DNA from: an uncultured Bacteroidales bacterium
GTDB lineage: Bacteria; Bacteroidota; Bacteroidia; Bacteroidales; F082
Assembly (NCBI GenBank): GCA_905233685.1
Contig: CAJOEZ010000002.1
Span: 47,990 to 111,989, forward strand
Direction: 5' to 3'
Length of the DNA: 64,000 nucleotides
The notes beneath the pieces are model-generated. The model was given only the letters and a program-made list of their open reading frames with translations, had not been told where the DNA came from and made no database searches. Each line of letters opens with the position of its first letter. The stretch's first letter is position 1. The position numbers and the translations under genes were made by a program. Shown piece by piece: positions 58,286-64,000 of the stretch.

Positions 58286-59076
58286 GCGCGGCAGACCCAA
58301 GGTCGTTTTGGGATCATCTCGAGGAGTTCCGTAAGGTCTTGTTTCGTTGCTTGATAGCCTGGCTTATAGTCTCTATTTGGGCATTCTGTTTCAAAGACTT
58401 GCTGTTTCGGGTGCTCTTTGCGCCTTCCTCGGCTGATTTCGTGTCCTACCGTGGCTTGTGCCGTTTGGCGCAAGCGACGGGATGGGAAACCTTGTGTCCC
58501 AATGCGTTCGAAGCGCAGTTCATCAACACGGAATTAGCGGCGCAGTTCATGACGCACATTAAGGTGGCGCTCTGGGCAGGGTTGGTAATCACGTTTCCCT
58601 TTTTGCTCGTACAACTTTACGGCTTTATCGTTCCGGCCTTGTATGAGCGCGAAAAACGCTACACAATGCCGCTGCTTTTGGCAGGTTCATTGCTGTTTTT
58701 GGCCGGCGTGCTGCTCAACTATTTCGTCATTTTCCCGTTTTCGTTCCGCTTTTTGGCCAACTATCAGGTGTATGGCGCGGTGGAAAACCGCATTTCGCTG
58801 TCGTCCTACATTTCCGCTTTCGTCATGTTGAGCCTCTTGATGGGCTTGCTGTTCGAGATACCCATTCTCAACTATTTCTTGGCGAAGATGGGTCTTTTAA
58901 CCGCTGAAACGCTGAAGAAATACCGCCGTCACGCCATCGTGGGCATCTGCATCGTGGCGGCTGTCATCACCCCGACTGGCGATGCCGTGACGCTCGCGCT
59001 AGTCACCTTGCCGATTTACTTGCTGTATGAGGCAAGCATTGCTATTGTAAAAAGAACTAACTCAAAATCAATGTAA
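58282..59076 (+). CDS. tatC: Sec-independent translocase protein TatC
   Basis: 264 residues with six hydrophobic helices. Signature DPRSFWDHLEEFRKVLFRCLIAW at the N-terminus (the conserved LEELR-type motif that binds the twin-arginine signal), FIVPALYEREKRY and FAKMG-type YFLAKMGLLTAETLKKYRRHAIVGICIVAAVITPTGD near the end. Receptor core of the Tat system. It is followed one base later by an iron-sulfur protein gene. Confidence 0.96.
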   Translation: MSAADPRSFWDHLEEFRKVLFRCLIAWLIVSIWAFCFKDLLFRVLFAPSSADFVSYRGLCRLAQATGWETLCPNAFEAQFINTELAAQFMTHIKVALWAGLVITFPFLLVQLYGFIVPALYEREKRYTMPLLLAGSLLFLAGVLLNYFVIFPFSFRFLANYQVYGAVENRISLSSYISAFVMLSLLMGLLFEIPILNYFLAKMGLLTAETLKKYRRHAIVGICIVAAVITPTGDAVTLALVTLPIYLLYEASIAIVKRTNSKSM

Positions 59077-59077
59077 T

Positions 59078-60544
59078 ATGTTACGAAAAATCAGAATCTG
59101 CCTACAAATCATCATGATGGCTTTGGTGACCTTGCTGTTGCTCGGCATCGGTTTCAAGGTGCATCTTTGGGCTGGTTGGGTGGCCAAAATCCAATTTTTG
59201 CCAGCCCTCCTATCCGTTACCGGCGGCATGGTGTTCCTCTCCATCCTGCTGACATTCATCTTCGGAAGAATCTATTGCAGCGTGATTTGTCCCTTGGGCA
59301 TCATGCAAGACTTCTTCTCGTGGCTTGGCGGGAAGGCTAAGAAAAACCGCTTCAGCTATGCGAAGGAAAACAAGGTGCTTCGCTACGGTTTCCTTGGCGT
59401 GTTCATCCTTGCTTTGATTATCGGCTTTGCGCCGCTGACGACCTTGTTCGAGCCTTATAGTGCCTACGGTCGCATCGTGAATAGCTTGTTCAAGCCGCTC
59501 TACGACCTGTTGAACAACTGGTTAGCTGGAATGGATGCTTCCAACGACCGCTACAACTTCACCGAAGTCCAAATCTGGACCCGCAGCGTGACGACTTTCA
59601 TGGTGGCTCTGCTTACCTTATTGGTTTTGGCCGTCATTGCTTGGCGCAAAGGTCGTCTTTACTGCAACACCATTTGCCCTGTGGGCACCACTCTCAGTCT
59701 ATGCTCTCGCAACTCGTTGTTCCGCGTCCGCTTCGATAAGGACAAGTGCAAGAATTGTGGTATGTGCGAAAAAAACTGCAAAGCCCAAGCCATCGATTTC
59801 AAGAACTGTACTGTCGATTATTCGCGCTGCGTGGTTTGCGGCGACTGTTTGGACAAGTGCAAATTCGACGCTTTGCATTACACTGCCAAGAAACCCGCAG
59901 TCGCTTCGAAACCCATAGATAATGAACGACGTGCTTTCCTCGTTGGCGCGGCGGTAGCCGGTGCCTCGGCTGCGATGGCACAAACTCAAATGAAAGTCGA
60001 CGGCGGTTTGGCGGTGTTAGAAGACAAGAAAGCCCCTAAGCGACAAACGCCCATCACGCCTCCCGGTTCAATCTCGGCTAAACACATGCAAAAGCATTGC
60101 ACGGCTTGTCAACTCTGTGTTTCAAGTTGCCCGAACAATGTCTTGCGTCCCTCTACTGATCTGATGAAACTCATGCAGCCTGTGATGTCATTTGAGCGCG
60201 GCTATTGTCGGCCTGAATGTACGCGTTGCAGCCAAGTCTGCCCTGCGGGTGCCATCAAACCCATTTCACGGGAAGAAAAAACCATGCAACATGTTGGTCA
60301 TGCCGTGTGGGTGAAAGACAATTGCGTCGTCTTGACGGACGGCGTTTCATGCGGCAATTGCGCCCGCCATTGCCCGACGGGAGCCATCCAAATGATTGAT
60401 TATGAAGGCCCGAATGGAGCGGTGAAAGTTCCCGCCGTGGATGAAAACAAATGCATCGGCTGCGGCGCGTGTGAGCATCTTTGCCCCGCCCGTCCGTTCA
60501 GTGCGATTTATGTGGAAGGAAATGTAACCCATCATATTAGTTAA
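59078..60544 (+). CDS. Membrane 4Fe-4S protein (NapH-like N-terminus) with internal twin-arginine segment
   Basis: 488 residues. The N-terminal half (1-215) has about four to five membrane helices and two CP motifs (CSVICPLG and CNTICPVG) as in NapH/CcoG-type membrane ferredoxins. Then come two 4Fe-4S motifs (CKNCGMCEKNCKAQAI and CVVCGDCLDKC), a second hydrophobic stretch NERRAFLVGAAVAGASAAMAQ that looks like a twin-arginine signal, and four more clusters (CTACQLCVSSCP, CTRCSQVCP, CGNCARHCP, CIGCGACEHLCP). It probably passes electrons across the membrane to the aldo/keto reductase-like protein encoded 4 bases downstream. Confidence 0.85.
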   Translation: MLRKIRICLQIIMMALVTLLLLGIGFKVHLWAGWVAKIQFLPALLSVTGGMVFLSILLTFIFGRIYCSVICPLGIMQDFFSWLGGKAKKNRFSYAKENKVLRYGFLGVFILALIIGFAPLTTLFEPYSAYGRIVNSLFKPLYDLLNNWLAGMDASNDRYNFTEVQIWTRSVTTFMVALLTLLVLAVIAWRKGRLYCNTICPVGTTLSLCSRNSLFRVRFDKDKCKNCGMCEKNCKAQAIDFKNCTVDYSRCVVCGDCLDKCKFDALHYTAKKPAVASKPIDNERRAFLVGAAVAGASAAMAQTQMKVDGGLAVLEDKKAPKRQTPITPPGSISAKHMQKHCTACQLCVSSCPNNVLRPSTDLMKLMQPVMSFERGYCRPECTRCSQVCPAGAIKPISREEKTMQHVGHAVWVKDNCVVLTDGVSCGNCARHCPTGAIQMIDYEGPNGAVKVPAVDENKCIGCGACEHLCPARPFSAIYVEGNVTHHIS

Positions 60545-60548
60545 AACT

Positions 60549-61949
60549 ATGGACAGAAGAGAATTTATCAAGCATATCGGCGCGGTGACTGTGGCATCCT
60601 CGGTAGTGCTTTCCGCCTGCCAATCCAACGATAACGAAACACCTATCGCCAAAAATGTTATTGACGGTCAAGGCGAGATGACCTATCGCACCAATCCCAA
60701 CACGGGCGACCGCGTGTCGCTGTTGGGCTACGGGATGATGCGCCTTCCCGTGGAAGAAGGCGGCACTTTGCGCGACCACCCCAACTCACCAATCGACCAA
60801 GAACTTGTCAATCAAGAGATTGACTACGCCCTTGAGCATGGCGTAAACTATATTGACACCTCACCAGTGTATTGCAAAGGAATGTCGGAACACGCCACGG
60901 GCATCGCCTTGGCACGGCACCCACGCAACAGTTATTACATCGCGACGAAGCTTTCCAATTTCAGTCCATCGACATGGAGCACCGAGGCTTCGAAAACCAT
61001 GTTCGAGAACTCGCTGAAGGAGTTGCAGACCGACTACGTTGACTACCTGCTTCTGCACAGTATCGGCGGCGAGTCGGACGAAATGGACTGCATGACGATG
61101 TTTAACGCCCGCTACATGGACAACGGCATTTTGGACTGGCTCGTGGAGCAGAAACAGGCCGGACGCATCCGTAACCTCGGCTTCTCGTTCCACGGCAACC
61201 CCAAGCTGTTCGACACCATGCTGCAATGGCACGACGAGGGTCGCTACCATTGGGATTTCGTGCAAATCCAGATGAACTATGTGGATTGGAACTACGCCCA
61301 TGTGATTGAAGAAGAAAATGTTAACGCCTCATATCTCTACAACGAACTGCACCGACGCGGTATTCCGGTGGTCATCATGGAGCCTTTGCTTGGCGGTCGC
61401 TTGGCCAACCAGCCTGACTTCATCGTGAAACAAATGAAGGAACGCGAGCCGGAAACGCCCGTTGCGCGTTGGGCCTTCCGCTATGCGGGCACGCCCGAAG
61501 GTATTCTCACCGTCTTGAGCGGCATGACCTACATGGAACACTTGGTGCAGAACGTGGAAACCTATTCTCCTTTGCGCCCCATCACGGCTGAGGAGGACGA
61601 GTTCCTGATGAAGGTGGCGGAAGAGTTCGTGGAGCTGAAGACCGTGCCTTGCACGAGCTGCAACTACTGTATGCCTTGCCCTTATGGCCTTAACATCCCC
61701 GTGATTTTCTCGTACTACAACGCCTGCATCACCGAGGGCAAAATGCCCGCCGGCAACACCGAGGCAAAGGCGTATCACGAGGCACGGAAGCGTTTCCTGA
61801 TAGGCTATGACCGAAACGTGCCTTCGCTGCGGCAGGCTAACCACTGCATCGGGTGCAACCAATGCGTTTCGCACTGTCCGCAGAAAATCGATATCCCGAC
61901 GGAATTGCATCGCATCGACGACTATGTGGAGCAGCTGAAGCGGATGTAA
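60549..61949 (+). CDS. Tat-exported aldo/keto reductase-like protein with ferredoxin tail
   Basis: 466 residues. The N-terminus MDRREFIKHIGAVTVASSVVLSAC is a twin-arginine signal ending in a lipobox Cys. The aldo/keto reductase barrel (residues 50-330) shows SLLGYGMMRLP, EHGVNYIDTSPVYCKGMSE, YIATKLSN, DYLLLHSI and IPVVIMEPLLGG; in these cluster-bearing members the tail has CTSCNYCMPCPYGLNIP and CIGCNQCVSHCPQKIDIP. Such proteins are often called aldo/keto reductases, with substrates unknown. It is the likely Tat client of the operon. Confidence 0.88.
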   Translation: MDRREFIKHIGAVTVASSVVLSACQSNDNETPIAKNVIDGQGEMTYRTNPNTGDRVSLLGYGMMRLPVEEGGTLRDHPNSPIDQELVNQEIDYALEHGVNYIDTSPVYCKGMSEHATGIALARHPRNSYYIATKLSNFSPSTWSTEASKTMFENSLKELQTDYVDYLLLHSIGGESDEMDCMTMFNARYMDNGILDWLVEQKQAGRIRNLGFSFHGNPKLFDTMLQWHDEGRYHWDFVQIQMNYVDWNYAHVIEEENVNASYLYNELHRRGIPVVIMEPLLGGRLANQPDFIVKQMKEREPETPVARWAFRYAGTPEGILTVLSGMTYMEHLVQNVETYSPLRPITAEEDEFLMKVAEEFVELKTVPCTSCNYCMPCPYGLNIPVIFSYYNACITEGKMPAGNTEAKAYHEARKRFLIGYDRNVPSLRQANHCIGCNQCVSHCPQKIDIPTELHRIDDYVEQLKRM

Positions 61950-61989
61950 CCATCATAGACATCTAACAAACTATCAAAAACATAATACC

Positions 61990-62421
61990 ATGATTATCAC
62001 CATTATCTGCATCACTATCTTGGCCTACGCCATTGGTGGAAAAGACATCAACGGCCTGTTGGACAAACTGAAAAACGTGGATTGGAAATCCAAATCGTCC
62101 GACATGTTCGGAAAAATTGCCAACTACGCCAAAAAGGCAGGCCGCGTGGCCACCAAGCCTTTGCTGCAACTGTATTATGTGCTCACTATGGGCGAAACGA
62201 CCACACTCGAAAAAGCCCTTATTGTGGGTGCCATCCTTTACACTATCTTGCCCTTTAGCTTGATTCCCTATAAAGCCCACCGCATTCTCGGTCTGCTCGA
62301 CGAAGGCTTGGCCGTCCTCTATGTAGTAAAGAAGGTGCAAAACAAAATCACACCCGAAATTGACGCAAAGGTAGAGGAAACGCTAAACGATTGGTTTGGC
62401 GAAGGGGAAACTACAATGTAA
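61990..62421 (+). CDS. YkvA/DUF1232 family protein
   Basis: 143 residues. An N-terminal hydrophobic helix (MIITIICITILAYAIGG), a charged linker, and the DUF1232 core KALIVGAILYTILPFSLIPYKAHRILGLLDEGLAVLYVVKKV with its D/P-x-x-L-I-P signature. Function unknown; relatives are small membrane proteins. It sits 40 bases after the aldo/keto reductase gene and is followed by a terminator, so it may be the last gene of the tat operon. Confidence 0.8.
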   Translation: MIITIICITILAYAIGGKDINGLLDKLKNVDWKSKSSDMFGKIANYAKKAGRVATKPLLQLYYVLTMGETTTLEKALIVGAILYTILPFSLIPYKAHRILGLLDEGLAVLYVVKKVQNKITPEIDAKVEETLNDWFGEGETTM

Positions 62422-62438
62422 TCACCTTAAAACAACGA

Positions 62439-62472
62439 AGGGACGCCCAAATAGATGAGCGTCCCTCCTTTT
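62439..62472 (+). terminator. Terminator between DUF1232 gene and mutB
   Basis: AGGGACGC (62439-62446) and GCGTCCCT (62459-62466) form a perfect 8-base stem followed by CCTTTTT. Convergent genes lie on both sides. Confidence 0.85.
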
Positions 62473-62490
62473 TGAACCAAAGCGAAAGGA

Positions 62491-64000
62491 TTATCCCTTT
62501 CTCGCTGCAATCAGCAGATCCAGCATTTTGATAGCCGAATCGCTGATGACTGTGCCAGGACCGAAGATGGCCACAGCACCGGCATCGTAGAGGAACTGGT
62601 AGTCCTGCGCGGGAATCACGCCACCCACGGTGACCATGATGTCCGGACGACCCAGCTTCTCCAGCTCAGCGATAACCTGAGGCACGAGGGTCTTGTGACC
62701 GGCGGCCAAGGAGCTCACGCCCATGATGTGGACGTCGTTCTCCACGGCTTGCTTGGCAGCCTCGGCGGGCGTCTGGAACAGCGGTCCCATATCCACGTCG
62801 AAACCGATGTCGGCATAACCCGTAGCCACCACCTTGGCGCCACGGTCATGACCGTCCTGACCCATCTTGGCAATCATGATACGCGGACGGCGGCCTTCCA
62901 ACTTGGCGAACTCGTCGGCCTTGCGGCAGGCTTCCTCGAATCTTGCATCGTTTTTCGTTTCCATAGAATACACTCCTGAAATTGAACGGATTACTGCTTT
63001 GTAACGACCCGCGACTTTCTCGCAAGCCATCGAAATCTCACCCAAGGAAGCGCGGCACTTGGCGGCTTCGACGGCCAAGGCAAGCAAGTTGCCCTCGCCC
63101 GTCTCAGCGCACTTGGTGATGGCTTCGAGGCAACGCTGTACATCGGCCTCGTTGCGGTTGGCGCGGAGTTCCTTCAAACGCTTGATCTGCGACTCACGCA
63201 CGGCGGTGTTATCGACCTCCAAGGTTTCAATCGGGTCTTCGTGGTCGAGGCGGTACTTGTTGATACCGACGATGGTCTCGCGGCCTGAGTCGATCTTGGC
63301 CTGCTTGCGAGCAGCAGCCTCTTCGATACGCATCTTCGGCAGACCCGTCTCGATGGCCTTAGCCATGCCACCCATGGCTTCCACTTCTTGGATATGACCC
63401 CAAGCACGGTGGGCCAACTCGTTGGTGAGACTCTCCACATAATAGGAACCTGCCCACGGGTCAACCACGCGACAGACGTTGGTCTCTTCCTGGATGTAGA
63501 TCTGAGTGTTACGAGCGATACGGGCGCTGAAGTCGGTGGGCAAGGCGATGGCCTCGTCCAAGGCATTGGTGTGCAGACTCTGAGTGTGACCCAAAGCGGC
63601 GCCCATAGCCTCGATGCAGGTACGGGCCACGTTGTTGAACGGGTCTTGCTCGGTGAGCGACCAGCCGGAGGTCTGCGTGTGTGTACGCAAAGCCAACGAT
63701 TTGGTGTTCTTCGGGTTGAAGGTGCTCACGATCTTGGCCCACAGCATACGTGCGGCGCGCATCTTGGCGATCTCCATGAAGTGGTTCATGCCCGAGCACC
63801 AGAAGAAGGACAGACGCGGCGCAAAGGCGTCGATGTCCAAGCCAGCCTTGACACCCGTGCGGAGGTAATCCCAACCGTCGGCCAAGGTGTAGGCCATCTC
63901 AATGTCGGAGGTGGCACCGGCTTCCTGCATGTGGTAACCCGAGATGGAGATGCTGTTGAACTTCGGCATGTTCTGCGAGGTGAACTCGAAGATGTCGGCG
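62491..64000 (-). CDS. mutB: Methylmalonyl-CoA mutase large subunit, C-terminal part
   Basis: The gene enters from the right edge; about 503 codons of the usual 715 are present. The frame is open through 64000 (reading [29 protein letters not shown] across the internal Met). Barrel segments [51 protein letters not shown] and the B12-binding domain with [11 protein letters not shown] (the D-x-H-x-x-G cobalamin motif), [17 protein letters not shown] and [10 protein letters not shown] are intact. It interconverts succinyl-CoA and methylmalonyl-CoA on the propionate pathway. mutA would be expected beyond the edge. Confidence 0.96.
   Translation of the reverse strand, partial: ADIFEFTSQNMPKFNSISISGYHMQEAGATSDIEMAYTLADGWDYLRTGVKAGLDIDAFAPRLSFFWCSGMNHFMEIAKMRAARMLWAKIVSTFNPKNTKSLALRTHTQTSGWSLTEQDPFNNVARTCIEAMGAALGHTQSLHTNALDEAIALPTDFSARIARNTQIYIQEETNVCRVVDPWAGSYYVESLTNELAHRAWGHIQEVEAMGGMAKAIETGLPKMRIEEAAARKQAKIDSGRETIVGINKYRLDHEDPIETLEVDNTAVRESQIKRLKELRANRNEADVQRCLEAITKCAETGEGNLLALAVEAAKCRASLGEISMACEKVAGRYKAVIRSISGVYSMETKNDARFEEACRKADEFAKLEGRRPRIMIAKMGQDGHDRGAKVVATGYADIGFDVDMGPLFQTPAEAAKQAVENDVHIMGVSSLAAGHKTLVPQVIAELEKLGRPDIMVTVGGVIPAQDYQFLYDAGAVAIFGPGTVISDSAIKMLDLLIAARKG

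Overview
The window looks like chromosomal DNA of an uncultured member of the Bacteroidota, most likely order Bacteroidales. The support is a SusC/SusD pair, three proteins with a type IX secretion (T9SS) C-terminal tail, a bacterial glutaminyl cyclase next to many exported proteins whose predicted mature N-terminus is Gln, a TatA-TatC pair without TatB, methylmalonyl-CoA mutase, DUF4954 and DUF4175 proteins, and promoters of the TAnnTTTG type. I cannot name a genus. I see no rRNA or tRNA genes, CRISPR array, integrase or prophage.

Layout. 1-13.3 kb is almost all minus strand: a GIY-YIG gene fragment, a hairpin-repeat cluster, a PIG-L/LmbE-like protein, a set made of wlbA-like, a YD-repeat/toxin-44-like protein and a TapB-like protein, a four-helix-bundle gene flanked by inverted repeats, nagB, a DUF4954 protein, rfbB, galE and an orphan adenine methyltransferase. 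13.4-18.2 kb holds tsaB, a T9SS M28 peptidase, gltX and a RhuM-like gene. 18.4-38 kb is plus strand: an AAA ATPase, DUF4175, ybeY, mnmG between two parS-like sites, a methyltransferase, an NtrY-like kinase, a flippase, a four-gene exported operon ending in a modular leucine-rich-repeat protein, a 500-bp AT-rich gap with DnaA-box-like hairpins, rpiB, a LutB-like gene and a decayed lipoprotein gene. 38.5-50.9 kb has a T9SS protein, a zinc-ribbon protein, a susC-susD-PNGase F-like locus and proS. 50.9-57 kb is an accessory stretch: a toxin-antitoxin pair, a 6S-like RNA, a small DNA-binding protein, duplicated leaders and paralogues, and a patatin-barrel protein. 57-64 kb has the glutaminyl cyclase, the tatA-tatC-ferredoxin-aldo/keto reductase operon, a DUF1232 protein and partial mutB.

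How it works together. rfbB, galE, wlbA, the flippase and nagB fit amino-sugar and surface-polysaccharide metabolism. The SusC/SusD pair with a secreted PNGase F-like enzyme suggests capture of N-glycans released from glycoproteins. The Tat operon appears to encode its own redox clients.

The strongest unusual signals are: two families of short hairpin repeats with conserved cores and covarying stems, one of which sits in frame inside three genes and supplies the stop codon of ybeY; a four-helix-bundle gene flanked by inverted CTGGC-rich arms, with an empty copy nearby, resembling an undescribed mobile unit; two parS-like sites around mnmG about 10 kb from a candidate replication origin; a rod-shaped RNA resembling 6S RNA; and the three-module leucine-rich-repeat protein at the end of a translationally coupled exported operon. 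All similarity calls were made by reading motifs, not by database search.
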